Part shown: in pieces, positions 1 through 10,730 of the stretch
How positions within the stretch are numbered: the first letter of the stretch is position 1
Layout of the letters: each line of letters starts with the position of its first letter
Source of the DNA: Phytophthora colocasiae
Taxonomy: Eukaryota; Oomycota; Peronosporomycetes; Peronosporales; Peronosporaceae
DNA length: 64,000 nucleotides
Direction: 5' to 3'
Assembly: GCA_018806915.1 (NCBI GenBank)
Contig: JAGKQI010000049.1
Location: forward strand, 248,001-312,000
The notes under the pieces: generated by a model
Databases searched by the model: none
Told to the model about the DNA's origin: nothing
Seen by the model: only the letters and a program-made list of their open reading frames with translations
Position numbers and translations under genes: made by a program

Positions 1-2363
1 GAGAAGTAAACACGAGGTATAAAAGTTATCGGTATTTACCACCCTTCTTGATCCTTTCAGCGAGTTGGTGACTTCAAGAACGTGAGTCCTAATGTCTGAA
101 GACTTAGCCGTCAGTGCTGCTAGGTCATCGATCTCGCCATCGGAAACAACGTTGCTTAGACGAGCGCGTAGTTCGCTAGCGCAGTGGAGTTTAAAGTTCA
201 GAACTATCCACGACGTAGAACAACAGCAAGCGTATAGTTTGAAGTGGTACTTCCCGGTCGGTTTGCTTGGGTTAAAGACGATCATGTGCCTCGCGTATTT
301 CGATCTGCACGCAATACTCGCTTCATCAACAGCAACATTTCTGCCTGGAATAACGTGGCGACTACACCGATTCTTCAGCATTGCGATTAGAGGGCGGATT
401 TTGGCGGCGGGGTCTCGTTTTAATTCGGCTGCTGTTATATCTCCACGAAACGCCAAATTGCTGCGAATATGCAGGTATCTCTTCCATGTCATCACCGTTC
501 CCAGACTCGTCGACGAACTTCCAGGAAATATATTGTCATCTTGACAAGGGAGAGATCCGAAATTACTGGTTCGCTAGCAAACCAGTAATTTCGGATCTCT
601 CCCTTGTCTACAAGCGTCATATACCACTGAATACCAAGGAATTTCATCACCTCTTCGAGTGTTATAGGCGCCGCTGGTGGGTTGGCGCTTTTGAAGCATA
701 GTCATTTGAAAAATGACAACTTGCTTCCACAGTGATAAAGGTAAAAGCAAAAAAGCTTGAGCTTGCGGTTTGACCGAAAAGTGTTTTGCTCGCGTCGCAG
801 AGCTTGGTCGTTGTAGATCCATCGGCGTGTGAAAATAGACCCGGTGCCTTACCAAGTGTAGCTGTCTGCGAAAATGTCATCCCTGAAATCGCCTCTACCT
901 CTGCAGGACACAGATCGATATGCAGCTCGTTCTTGCTCCGAAACACAGACCATTCGCGGTAGTCACCTTCCTCCACCTCATCGAATGCATCTGTCAACGT
1001 TGGAATATTTGTATACGTCGGGACCATAGTGCAAAGCGCACTCCAAGATTCACCAAACTCGAAATTCTTCTTCTTGATATCCACATAGTTTTATCCCACG
1101 ATAAACATCACTTTCTTCGATGTTGTGAACATGAACTTTGCCTTGAAAAACGGTGCTTGTCCATCGGATCTGAAACAAAGCCGTTGGTAGGGCGACACCC
1201 CCTACATTTGACTTGTTGAGCACCGAGTACTTAGCAACAATCCCAATCAGAAAACTTGCGCCAACATCTCGATAATGCTGAGGATTCATCCAGCTCTCCT
1301 CCGCAGGTGTGAAAGCCACGTTTGCGCCAACAAACTTTTGCGCTGCTACTTGTGTCCGATACAACAATTCCTTTCGATATGTTACTGCAGTTGTTTCTTT
1401 CTTTTGGGGGGCCTTTCCTCCGCGTTTTGGCTTCAATGATCTTGCCCGTGGTTTTGTTCCGCTGGAGCGAGATGTTGTATTTAGCGTTGAATTTTGTTTT
1501 GCTGCCGTCACGTTTGAGAGTGTTTTCCTGGTGGTTTGGGAACTGCTAGCTGTTTTCGGCTTCGCGTGAGGTGTGGCGGGCTTGGATGCGAGCGTCCTTG
1601 GGGACGTTTCGATACTTAGCGTTGAAGCAGAAGGTATACTTAAAGCAGCAATGCGAGGCGAATATTCATCCGCTTGCGCTGACTTCATTTCGTAGCATTT
1701 CTTGCTGCAATAGGAAGCATCTCCAAAATCTAGCATTGGCTGTCCATCTGAGTCCAGCAATCCGAGAGTCTTGCAAATGTCATGGGAACAAAAGTGATGT
1801 AAAAATGATCCACAAGCCGTACATGATCGTTGGTTTGAACAGGCGGATGCGCACACCGCGCATAGAGAGCTGAGAATGGCGCTCTCAGTATTCTGTTGTG
1901 GATCAGCATTTGCGTCGGGAACTGATGCTGGGTGGTTTTCACCCATCCTCGATCCTCTGTCACTTTGAATAACAATGTCTCGATGACTGACAGCTTTTGG
2001 AGGACAAACCGTACGCTCATCTTCCACACGCGTTGTTTGAGAAGACATCGGAGCACTACGCTCTCTTCGGTAACCAGCCGGAGGGGTGACGCAAGCAAGG
2101 CCTAAACTTCCACCATCAATACCTTGAACGTCTACAACTCGCTCAGAGGCTGTTCTCACAATATCCAATCCGTCATCTCCATAGAAATCGTTAAAATGCT
2201 CCACAACAGCGTTTTCACCTAACAAATAGTCTTCTCCCTGTTTCCCATTTGGATTGCCTCCTGGATGGACGTAGCGATAGTGTATATCCAAACTGCGCCT
2301 AGAGGGTGGTTTAGATGTCCAACCAGCACGCCGTAACGTTTTCCAGGCTTCCTTGAAACTCAC
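1..2363 (-). pseudogene. piggyBac-like transposase gene, frameshifted and cut by the window edge
   Basis: Read on the minus strand, three pieces line up in order. 2363-1050 is 437 codons open: an N-terminal segment of the kind seen next to oomycete piggyBac transposases (residues ~1-55), a Cys-rich zinc-finger-like stretch (C-x2-C...C-x2-C, HHFC) near residue 165, then a basic Ser/Thr/Lys-rich linker. The frame shifts near 1060-1084 and continues to about 662 (motif FDEVEEGDYREW, FRSKNELHIDLCP). It shifts again into LEEVMKFLGIQWYMTLVDKG (about 690-610). After the palindrome at 543-608 an open frame runs to base 1 with the DDE-type landmarks VAVDEAS (first Asp) and NTDNFYTS (second Asp). The third catalytic residue lies outside the window. 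piggyBac enzymes cut and paste DNA at TTAA. At least two frameshifts and an in-frame TAG in the palindrome loop make this inactive as written. Confidence 0.75.
543..608. repeat. Perfect 29-bp inverted repeat with 8-bp spacer
   Basis: Arms 543-571 and 580-608 are exact reverse complements; the spacer is CGCTAGCA (572-579). The palindrome lies inside the piggyBac-like transposase reading frame just after the DKGEIRNYW stretch, so that stretch is encoded on both strands. A local inverted duplication or a fold-back assembly artefact could both give this. Confidence 0.9.
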
Positions 2364-3177
2364 AGACGTAGATGTTGCTATATGTGATCACATTAGTCAG
2401 CTATTACGGCGGTCAGATTCAGGAATGAATACGTTACCGCTGGGCAAGGCTACTGCACTGTTGTCTTGATGATTAAGCGTTCTACGCGGGCGCTTGATGA
2501 CTCTTTCCGTCATTTTGCTGTATCCTGGAACTCCTTCGATCCTGATCGCCGTCGTGCTCCGCTCTGCGACTTCGAAGTGAACCCACTGACTATTACACTA
2601 GATAGGTTGTGGACCAAATATGGTATTTTTGTATGTGTCATTACGTTGCGTAGTGCACCGTTTTGTGGACCAAATATCGTATTTTTGTATGTCCATCTTA
2701 CCAAAGCCGGTGGGTAGGCGTGTTGTATGGCATTCAAACCGTCGGTTATTGATCATGGCATGTTATTTGTCGGCAATTCGCCACGCGCTTGCTGGCTCTG
2801 GAGGTTGCCAGCGTAGTGTCAAAGCAACTTCGTGGAATCAGGACGGTAAACACACGAGGGCTTGGTCGCTCGTATTTCGTTTCGTTTGAGATGCAGGGAA
2901 TAATTTAGAAAGAGCCAGGGTGAGAAACCAACAAACGAGTAGGTTGCGATAAAGTAGTTGCAATATTCAAAAGGATATATCCCTCTAGCTCCAATCTTTT
3001 GGATGAACTGGTCACTGAAACATTCCAGCATCGCTACAACCGCATTTGTGGCAGATGCACAGTAGTAGGGAGATAAGGTGTATCAGAGTTGGAGAGAGCT
3101 TACTAGAGAGCTCGATAAACACCATTGACTGTTCATCGGACGTTCATCATCCTACAACACAGTGATCGCACTTTCCC
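2364..3177. other. Intergenic stretch without a supported gene
   Basis: Only short overlapping open frames occur on both strands, none with recognisable motifs. The one structured feature is the 30-bp direct repeat at 2607-2692. Confidence 0.5.
2607..2692. repeat. 30-bp direct repeat, two copies
   Basis: TTGTGGACCAAATATSGTAT and the following ten bases occur at 2607-2636 and again at 2663-2692 with one mismatch (period 56 bp). No element boundary was found around them. Confidence 0.75.
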
Positions 3178-3372
3178 TCATTGAATAGACTTGAGGTCCC
3201 AATATTCGTACCCAAGCTCCACCGACTGCTCGTAAAGCTCGTCTTCGACACCTCCACCGCCTAATACCACACTAATCCAATAGCCGCTGGGTTTCAACCG
3301 TTTGAACGCAGCAATGTACTCGATCACATTTGGCGCTACGACAATAAGCAGGTCACGACACTGCCCCAACAT
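3178..3372 (-). CDS. Hypothetical protein, possible 3' exon
   Basis: A 64-codon frame (CRDLLIVVAPNVIEYIAAF ... ELGYEYWDLKSIQ) with protein-like hydrophobic patterning. Just upstream on the minus strand there is a plausible intron: donor GTAATG near 3453 and acceptor CTTACAG near 3374, so this may be the last exon of a longer gene. The VVAP...ELGYEYWDL pattern vaguely recalls the end of small P-loop proteins such as the p34/AAGAB-Irc6 group, but the P-loop itself was not found upstream. Function not assigned. Confidence 0.25.
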   Translation of the reverse strand: MLGQCRDLLIVVAPNVIEYIAAFKRLKPSGYWISVVLGGGGVEDELYEQSVELGYEYWDLKSIQ

Positions 3373-4329
3373 TCTGTAAGATCAAACGATTAAGTGTGAG
3401 TATACAAGAAACGTAAGCAGCCTCAAGGACAGGAACACACCTTTATCATTACCGCAGGCCATCAGGAACTCTCCAGCACACGATGCAGCTCCTTGATCCT
3501 AGGTGTGACATATCACGCTCCTTCTTGCCCTGCAGCACCACAACAGCAATTTATCATTAAGTGCATACACCAAGACTCTGAGTCGCGTACGAACTGGTGG
3601 AGATTGCTCTTGAGCTTGGAGAAGTGGCGCAGAGAACTCAGCAACAGTGTAACTTCGGGAAGCTACACGATCGGTCTATTATCCAATTGTGCATGAACCA
3701 TACGCTAGAAGACCTTATTGTGGTGGGCAGGATTGACAAAGTGGTGCAAGTTGCGGATGGTGGAGGACTGCGGTAGGGGGCGCTGCATGTCGATGGGCAT
3801 GGACTACAGGTGCTTCTTGCGGCGGTAGATCTCGCGCATCATGTAGAGCTCATATTCCCAGAAGGAGAACAACGTCTCCTGACCAATTGCCTACCACTGT
3901 GTCCATCTGAGGCGTCGCCAGGTTCCTCCACGTCTTCCACGGTACTGCTATTAGTGGGAATGTTGTCGTTGCTAGCGCCAATGTTGCGGTTGAGCGTGGC
4001 TCCTTCGTTATTTTGTCGAATCATAACGCAGCATTCAAAAGCATACATGAAGTAGGTTTCAACCTGAAAACCAATTAAATACTTCCTCTGATTGGGAAAG
4101 ATCTCAACAAATGAAAAGAACTGTCTGTAATTTTGTCAAATCAGCTGCTATCGATTCTCTGATTGGACTAGAAAGAAGCTGACGATCTCAGCTTTTCACG
4201 CATACTACAATATCTACACAACTCGTCCTCGTTCCTCCACCATTGACTTCTAAAGACAACCGGTCACACCTCTCATTTTCGTAAAACCTGCCAGGAGGAT
4301 ACCAGCGGCCTGGTGCCCGATACGGCACC
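3373..4329. other. Gene-poor stretch with a possible coding remnant
   Basis: On the minus strand around 3880-3700 a short run reads ETLFSFWEYELYMMREIYRR before a stop, followed by another plausible run (SMPIDMQRPLPQSS) in the same frame. It looks like a decayed coding sequence but matches no family I can name. Nothing else is supported here. Confidence 0.3.
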
Positions 4330-5013
4330 ATGGCGCCTAACCTGACCGACCTAGAGCGCCGGGAAATCATCGACGAGATGCTAGAGCGTAGTATCAACGG
4401 CGTACTACCCCGAGGATTGTGCCCAGAGCTGGCGAGGAGTTGGGGCGTGATAGGGCTACAATGACCAACCTCTGGCGGTCATTCCAAACGGCTAGAGCTG
4501 AATCAGGCGCTAATGATGCCTGGCAAAGTAATACCAAGGCAAAAAGCGGTAGAAAACGACGTGATCGCTCGGAATTGTGTGTCAAGGTTCGGGCTGTTCC
4601 TATTACAGAGCGTCTGGTTGTCCGCCGTGCTGCTGCGAATGCTGGGATCTCGACCTACATGGTGGTAGCTCTGCAAAAGGAAGAGGTCCTGTTACGGCGT
4701 ACAAGCCGCATCAAACCAGCGCTGACAGACGAGAATAAGTGAGTTCGTTCTGTCCAATGTGGACGAGACAACGATGAAGTTTGACCCAATGCTAGACGTC
4801 ATACATGTTGATGAGAAATGGTTCAATGCAGACAAAGACAAGAGGAGCTACCTAGTGTTCAAAGATGAGAAAACTTCACCTCGATTCTTTAACAGCAAGC
4901 GATTCATCCCGAAGACAATGTTCCTGGCCGCATTTGCTAGACCGAGGTTGGTGAAGACTGTCAAAAATTATATTTTAGATGTTGTAATAACCTTTGTTTA
5001 TGTTTACTCGTAG
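4330..5013 (+). pseudogene. Truncated mariner-like transposase
   Basis: Starts at ATG 4330 with MAPNLTDLERREIIDEMLER, a form typical of the helix-turn-helix end of oomycete and plant mariner-like transposases. The frame breaks near 4455 and resumes (TMTNLWRSFQTA, 4460 onward), then breaks again at about 4740. The third piece carries VIHVDEKWF (first catalytic Asp of the DDE/D triad), FNSKRFIPKTMFLAAFARPR, then runs into unrelated AT-rich DNA near 4970, so the second and third catalytic residues are missing. Mariner enzymes move DNA between TA sites in the nucleus; this copy is dead. No convincing terminal inverted repeats were located. Confidence 0.7.
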
Positions 5014-5168
5014 ATTTGATCCACACCGTAGTGCGTTGTTCTTTAGTCCGTCTTCGCCCTAATACCGGTTTAATACGATCAATCTTAATGCAATCACTTT
5101 CTGGAGGGTTTCTATCCTATTGACCCGTCATATTGACTTGTTGAGATCTTTCCTAATCAGAGGAAGTA

Positions 5169-5188
5169 TTGTGGTTCGTTTCCAAAAT
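5169..5188 (+). repeat. Left terminal inverted repeat of the Tc1/IS630-type element
   Basis: TTGTGGTTCGTTTCCAAAAT; the inner ten bases TTTCCAAAAT and the outer TTGT recur inverted at the right end. Confidence 0.65.
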
Positions 5189-5300
5189 TCCCATGGGCGG
5201 TTCAGAATCGACCCTGGGCGAATCGACCCCCCAATCGACCACCTCAGATATTGACTTCGATCTTATGATATTTAAAAGTTTTTCTTGACGAGCATTTGCG

Positions 5301-6656
5301 ATGGTAGAAGGAGTTGGTGGCGCGACAAGCGCTGATAGAGCGGGTTTATCGCCTCTACGAGGACGTTCACAGCGCAATCCACGTCGAGTGCAGCCGTATT
5401 ACGCACGGCCATCTGCAAGAAGGTCGCTGAATGTATCGTCGAGCCAGGAGAACATCCGACCGGCACAGACTCCGAGCCAAGTGGACATCCAGCTAGCCCA
5501 AGATACCCCCGAGTTTTCACTGGCCTCGCCTGGTGAAGGTACTGGGACGGAATCTTCCCATCTAGCGTGCTCGCCAAGCAGCACGTCAACCCCAGATCGA
5601 GTTCCTACTGTGAGGAGATCACCAAGAACCGCTTCTTTGACATCACCTCCGCGTAGTCATGATACACCGTTGCGGCGTCTGGCAGGAAGCCTCGAGAGCG
5701 AGCGCACAGTCAGAAGATCTCCAAGATTGGCTAGTCAAGGTGATAGTACGTCACCTCCCAACAGAAGCGCGCCAGCCACAAGTTCAAATTTGTATCGCCT
5801 TCTTGTGACCCCCATCATAAAGACATCTCTCAGCCAGCGTGACACTTCAGGGGAACTACTAGATGTCTGCGCACTGGAAGGATCGTCCTTCAATGTAATT
5901 CTCAAACAGCTTTGGGACCGATACAGTGAACATGTGCATGGGGTTGCCGTCAAAACTCGTGGCAAGTGGGCTGTGGAGTCAGCTAATATTGAGACGTGGA
6001 GTAAAGTGATTCAGTTTAAGTTTAAGCGCCACGTTATTGACAGTACGAAGCGCGAACGGGCGTGGAACTCATGGCTTCATACCGTTCGTGGAGAAGCTGT
6101 CAAGCTACTGATTTATCAATACGGGGTTTCCATTACGACTCTGCCAACTCTGGTCGAGTTCAAGAAGGTGTGCATTACACCTCAAGTCAGAGATCGGTCA
6201 GGGACAGTCGCAGAGGAATCTCTAGAGGACGTGGTCGAGCGACTTAAGGATAAGTGGGAGTCTACCTTTCAGTGTGCAGCTACGGTATGGAGAATGTGGG
6301 CGAACCACATATTGCGCAATTTAGATCGATCAACCTGGGACTCTGCAATCGAACAGCCACCGCCGGAGCACTTAGTTAGGATGCTGAGAGCATCCGAATC
6401 TCGACTCGAGCAGCAAGTTTCCGACATGTCCCGCTCATCGAATTTGGCTTTGGAATGTGTTGAATCGTCGATATCTGCAACCGACCAACTACTTCAGGAT
6501 TGGGAAGCGTTCGGGGCTCGGCTAAGAGGGAATAAACAAGCGCTGGAAGCACGGAGAGCTGTTATTCTCGGTTTTATTAACAATATCCTCCCACCGCGAG
6601 ATGTGATCGACCCTCTCGACGCCATGGAAAATATGAACGATGTCGATCACGAATAG
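5301..6656 (+). CDS. Accessory protein of the Tc1/IS630-type transposon (unknown function)
   Basis: 451 codons, ATG start, uninterrupted. Residues 1-170 are low-complexity, basic and Ser/Pro-rich with three SPR-type motifs (RRSPRTASL, RRSPRLAS), as in DNA-binding or nuclear tails. Residues ~180-300 form a compact domain rich in Trp (LWDRYSEHVHGVAVKTRGKW, AWNSWLHTVRGEAVKLL). The last 150 residues are charged and helical (ESRLEQQVSDMSRSSNLALE), probably coiled coil. It matches no family I recognise and is not a transposase (no DDE signature). Its place inside the TA-flanked element, with its stop 5 bp from the transposase stop, and partial retention in the deleted copy at 10.8-11.7 kb, argue that it belongs to the transposon. 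It could instead be a captured host gene. Confidence 0.6.
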   Translation: MVEGVGGATSADRAGLSPLRGRSQRNPRRVQPYYARPSARRSLNVSSSQENIRPAQTPSQVDIQLAQDTPEFSLASPGEGTGTESSHLACSPSSTSTPDRVPTVRRSPRTASLTSPPRSHDTPLRRLAGSLESERTVRRSPRLASQGDSTSPPNRSAPATSSNLYRLLVTPIIKTSLSQRDTSGELLDVCALEGSSFNVILKQLWDRYSEHVHGVAVKTRGKWAVESANIETWSKVIQFKFKRHVIDSTKRERAWNSWLHTVRGEAVKLLIYQYGVSITTLPTLVEFKKVCITPQVRDRSGTVAEESLEDVVERLKDKWESTFQCAATVWRMWANHILRNLDRSTWDSAIEQPPPEHLVRMLRASESRLEQQVSDMSRSSNLALECVESSISATDQLLQDWEAFGARLRGNKQALEARRAVILGFINNILPPRDVIDPLDAMENMNDVDHE

Positions 6657-6661
6657 TTGTT

Positions 6662-7742
6662 TTAAAGTTGCCTAACTACATATCCAAAATTGTCGTTGTT
6701 GTTGGAGGTAATCTGACCGTAGTTCTCTTTTGCCAATTGCTTGACGGGATTGAAGTAGCCTTGGGAAGACCAGCCACAATGCTCAAAAGTGCGCTTCATA
6801 TTGAACGATTCAAATCGAGAAAAAGTTTCAACGATGAATGGCGTGAGATCTCGTTTGCTGCTTTCAACATAATGCCTCTGAAATGCCTTCTTCACGTAAC
6901 CAAAAAGATATTCTATTGGATTGAAGAATGGGCAGTATGCTGGAAGGAAAATTGGCACCACACCGACACTACGCAGAAAGTGAACAATATCAGGATGACA
7001 ATGAATCGCAGCGCCATCTAGAATCCACACTGAGTTTTGACCAGGATACAATCGTATATTGCCCTGCTTGGAATAAACAAAACTGCGGCAACACCTCAGA
7101 AACTCTACTCGATCAAAAGTCCCTTCAGTGTTGTAGTAATCGATGATGCCGTTCACGCCAATAAAAGCCAAAATCGAAACACGAGGTTTCCGCTGATAGT
7201 CGCCACGAATGGCAACAGTTTTTCCTCGTAAAGAATAACCGCGCTTTCGGACCATGCCTTTGTTATCAAAAGACACTTCATCAAGAAACACTAGATTTTG
7301 GTGGGACCAATTCACGCGATTCAGTTCCTCCACAAACCGGAAAATATCTTTCTCCTTGATATGAAGTGCGCGCCGTTCTAAAACCTTCCGAGTCAGACCC
7401 ATATCGTGAATAATTCTCCATATTGAAGCGATAGAAATAGCAACATCAAACTCACGAATGAAATCTTGTCGAGCTTCATCGAGATAAGCTAGAGGGCGTA
7501 GCTGGTAATACCGGAACAACCACTTGCGGTGCGTCTTCGTGAATTTCTTGTCTGTATGTGCTTGTGCCCGCTGGAAAGATCCTGTTTTCTTCATACACGC
7601 GAATCCAATTCCCTATAGTCTTAATGTCCTTGTTGTAGACGTGAGCTAAATGTTTCCTGGAAAAACCAAGGCTGTAATACCCATACAAGCAGTGAAATAC
7701 GGTATTAGGGTGCGCGTGCTGTGTTGTTACTGCAATCTCCAT
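6662..7742 (-). pseudogene. DD34E transposase of the Tc1/IS630 type (one frameshift)
   Basis: Start taken at ATG 7742. The first ~55 codons hold a helix-turn-helix (YYSLGFSRKHLAHVYNKDIK, TIGNWIRVYEENRIF). The frame then shifts by one base near 7580-7600 and stays open to 6662. The second frame carries QLRPLAYLDEARQDF (second HTH), NLVFLDEVSFDNKG with the first Asp, SVWILDGAAIHCHPD with the second Asp, and FFNPIEYLFGYVKKAF with the Glu. Asp to Glu spacing is 34 residues, hence DD34E, of the DDE_3 family used by IS630/Tc1 relatives. The enzyme would cut the element out and insert it at TA. All three catalytic residues are present; a single indel, possibly a sequencing error, separates it from an intact frame. 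Confidence 0.75.
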
Positions 7743-7833
7743 CGGTAGAGGGGGCCAAGGATCTTTTGTGGTGTGCGGCAAACTGCGAGGGTCGATTGAA
7801 GGTCGATTGGGCGAAAGGTCGCCAATAGGCCCG

Positions 7834-7851
7834 ATTTTGGAAATTTGACAA
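7834..7851 (-). repeat. Right terminal inverted repeat of the Tc1/IS630-type element
   Basis: On the minus strand it reads TTGTCAAATTTCCAAAAT, matching the left end at TTGT and TTTCCAAAAT; flanked outside by TA. Confidence 0.65.
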
Positions 7852-7970
7852 TAATCGCTAAGTACGATAATAACCTGATGAAACTTAATATATCAAACCT
7901 TACTTCAAGTACGGTTTAACTATTTTCACTTGAATAAACTATGGATTGCTTAATATAGAAATGGCTCTGG

Positions 7971-9759
7971 GTGACGATAGGGTTAATTTTTTTACCTTTT
8001 TTAGGTTCAGTTGTAGAACACAAGTTAGGACAAAGAGAGAATGCTGGAACAGTGGGAGATAGCACGCCACGCGTGTCCGTACCACCTATTCCTCGCCCTC
8101 GTAGAAAACGGGTACCCAATTCTCGATTGAAAGATTATGTTGTCGCTATTAATGTACTCACAACAAGCCCCAATGTGATACCGATCCCTCGGTCTATAAA
8201 AGAAGCAAGGCGTGGGCCACATGCTAAACAGTGGAAGCAGGCAGTGCAGGCTGAGTACAGTGTACTTACAGCTAACCATACCTGGAAAATTGTAACATAA
8301 CCAAAGGGACGGAAAATACTCGGGTGTCACTGGGTGTTTGATGTAAAGTATAATCCTGATGGAACTGTCGAAAGGTTTAAGGCCCGACTAGTAGTGCGTG
8401 GAAACACTCAAATATATGGGATTGATTTTGATAAAACCTTTTCGCCAGTAGCAAGATATGAGTCCCTCAGACTGCTACTTGCTCTGTCGACAATAGAGGA
8501 CATCATGCCCACCAAATGGATGTCTCCACAGCTTTTCTGAACGGAACACTATTTGAAGACATCTATATGCAGCAGCCTCCAGGATTCCGTCATGGAGATG
8601 CGTCTAGGGTATGCAAGTTAATAAAGAGTCTGTATGGACTGAAACAGGCACCTCGGATTTGGTATGCTCTGCTAAACAAGTTCTTGGTGAGCTTAGGGTT
8701 TTACCGGTGCAAAAAGGAGTACTGTTTGTACCGTCAAAAGTGGGAGGTAAATGGAGTGACACATGTATCACTCATTTGCGTTTACGTGGATGATATCACT
8801 ATTGCCACAAGTAGTATGAAGTTGATGCAGCAGATTAAGGAAAAGTTAGCATCTCGATTCACAATAAAAGATCTTGGCGATATCCACTACCTGCTAAAGA
8901 TGGATATTAAGCGGGGCAGAGCCAATAAAATCTTAAGTATGTCACAACACAGTACATATTGGACCTGTTGGAAAAGTTTAACATGATGGGATGCAATACG
9001 GAGCCAACACCTCAAGCAAAAAGTGTAACTTTAGAGAAAGAGACAGATATGAGTCCAGAACAAATAGCGGCTCAACCATTTGACTATAGGGGTCTGGTTG
9101 GATCGTTGATGTATCTTGTACGGGGCACACGTCCTGATATAGCTAATTCAGTTAGAGAACTAAGTAAGTTTCTGTCATGCTATAATAAAACTCACTATAA
9201 GGCAGCCCAGAGAGTACTGAAGTATCTGAAAGGAACGTCGACGTACGGTCTCGTGTTTGATGGGAAGAGTAAAGAAATAACATACGAGCTGTACACAGAC
9301 GCGAGCTTCGCGAATGCTAATGAGAATAGAAAGTCAGTAACTGGATATGTGAGTATAATGGCAGATGCGTGCATTACTTGGAAAAGTTCACGACAAGATA
9401 CAGTGAGTCTGCATACTGCTCAATCACAGTTAATAGCAGCAAGTGAGGGCATAAAGGAGAGTGAATGGCTATGGCATTTACTTGAGGAACTAGGATTTAA
9501 GCAGTCACAACCAATAATGTGCTGGTGTGATAATAAAGGAGCTATTAGTATCATTAAGGATCCCGCTAACCACTCCTCAACAAAGCATATTGATATCAAA
9601 GGATTGTATGCAAGTGAAGTGCATGATAAGGGAAGGATAAGCGTGGCGTATTGTAACACAAATGAAATGGTAGCTGATGCCCTAACCAAGGCCTTACCAC
9701 AGGCTCAGTTTGAGAAACTCAGAGATTTGATGGGAGTTAAGAACTTAAGCACAACCTAA
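7971..9759 (+). pseudogene. Copia pol remnant (reverse transcriptase and RNase H)
   Basis: Four overlapping frames (7971-8300, 8334-8540, 8516-8986, 8959-9759) together make the C-terminal half of a Ty1/Copia polyprotein. Motifs in order: FKARLVVRGNTQ and FDKTFSPVARYESLR of the RT fingers, DVSTAFLNG, LIKSLYGLKQAPR, CVYVDDITIA (RT catalytic YVDD), RGTRPDIA, YTDASFAN (RNase H Asp), CWCDNKGAISI, HIDIKG and VADALTKAL. The usual STxE/AE-x-EY of RNase H reads HTAQSQLIAAS, so one acidic residue is lost. Gag, protease and integrase are missing, and no 5' LTR was seen. It is a 5'-truncated, decayed copy, distinct from the array Copia further on. Confidence 0.9.
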
Positions 9760-10435
9760 GCCTTAAGGGATAAAAGAGTACAAAACCTCACAACGATGTG
9801 TGCACTAAAAGGTGTGTAATATAACCATTGACTTGATCAAACAACTGACATGATGTAGGTCAAGGTGTTAACACGTTAAGGTATGGGTCTCCATGATGTG
9901 GGGATGGGATTGGAATCGCAAGATGTGATTATGATGTGGACCACAAGATGTGAAAGTTGAAGTGAAAAGATCCTTTTAGCAAAGGCCAAGAAGATGGGAA
10001 AGGAACACTGAAAACAAGAAAGGATTTTAATATCTTTATGACTTCAAGTCAATCAGTTAAAGACTAGACTAGGACACACCAAAATAATTTGGTGCTAGCA
10101 CAGCAAGGGGCCCCGTTGACCGCATCTAGGAAGGGAGGGGCAAGCCCCAACCATGGCGTATGTCTCCTTGGACCGCCGCTCCCCAAACTTGGAAATGGAA
10201 TTACCGCAGGACGAGCCTGGGCGTTGTAACTGTGATTGTCCTAGCCCCCGAAGGTTTGAAAGCGGTCAGAGGCGCTTAGTCGAACTGAAGTGAAATTGGA
10301 AGTGAGAAGTGTTTGGCAGCGAAATTGATTGGCATCTAGAGTCACAAAGAAAATTAAGCACCCTAGAACACATAAGGAAATGAATTCGTGGTTAAAATTT
10401 AGCTTTGGCGTTACAAACTAACTCTACGATAGGCA
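9760..10435. other. No gene; likely 3' flank or LTR remnant of the preceding Copia
   Basis: No convincing open frame. It follows directly on the pol stop, so part may be a decayed 3' LTR, but no TG...CA boundary or second LTR copy was found. Confidence 0.35.
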
Positions 10436-10590
10436 TCATATGACAATATGATGCAACGGAAGATAAATTCTGAGATAAGATTGAACGCCTCAAATTTGGA
10501 TTGAAGTAAGTTATCATATGACTGATGCAACGGAAGATAAGCAATGAAAGAGATAAGATGCAGTTGAACCTCTAATTTGGATTGAAGTAA
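10436..10590 (+). repeat. Imperfect tandem duplication, two units of about 75 bp
   Basis: Both units begin TCATATGAC, contain GATGCAACGGAAGATAA and end TTTGGATTGAAGTAA (10436-10509 and 10514-10590), with small internal indels. Confidence 0.8.
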
Positions 10591-10730
10591 CTCTGCGAAA
10601 GGTCGTGACATGAACAGTGACTTTGGACATATGCGAACTGAGGAAGGAAAGGTCGGATAAGACAGGCATACGTAATGGGGACATGTGTGAACTTTTAGTG
10701 GGAATGTTAGGATGTGATACTGGAGCTTTT

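Larger units (their letters stand above)
5169..7851. mobile_element. Tc1/IS630-type DNA transposon with two convergent genes
   Basis: 2683 bp flanked by TA on both sides (5167-5168 and 7852-7853), the target duplication expected of the Tc1/mariner/IS630 superfamily. The ends form an imperfect inverted repeat sharing TTGT and TTTCCAAAAT. Inside these lie subterminal repeats AATCGACC (5206, 5221, 5233) and their inverses GGTCGATT (7790, 7801). The element carries an accessory gene on the plus strand (5301-6656) and the DDE transposase on the minus strand (7742-6662); their 3' ends are only 5 bp apart. A deleted relative sits in opposite orientation at 10731-11790. Confidence 0.75.

Noticed and set aside
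92..544. 150-codon plus-strand frame at the left edge
   Set aside because: The opposite strand carries the piggyBac DDE motifs (VAVDEAS, NTDNFYTS) in an open frame to base 1.
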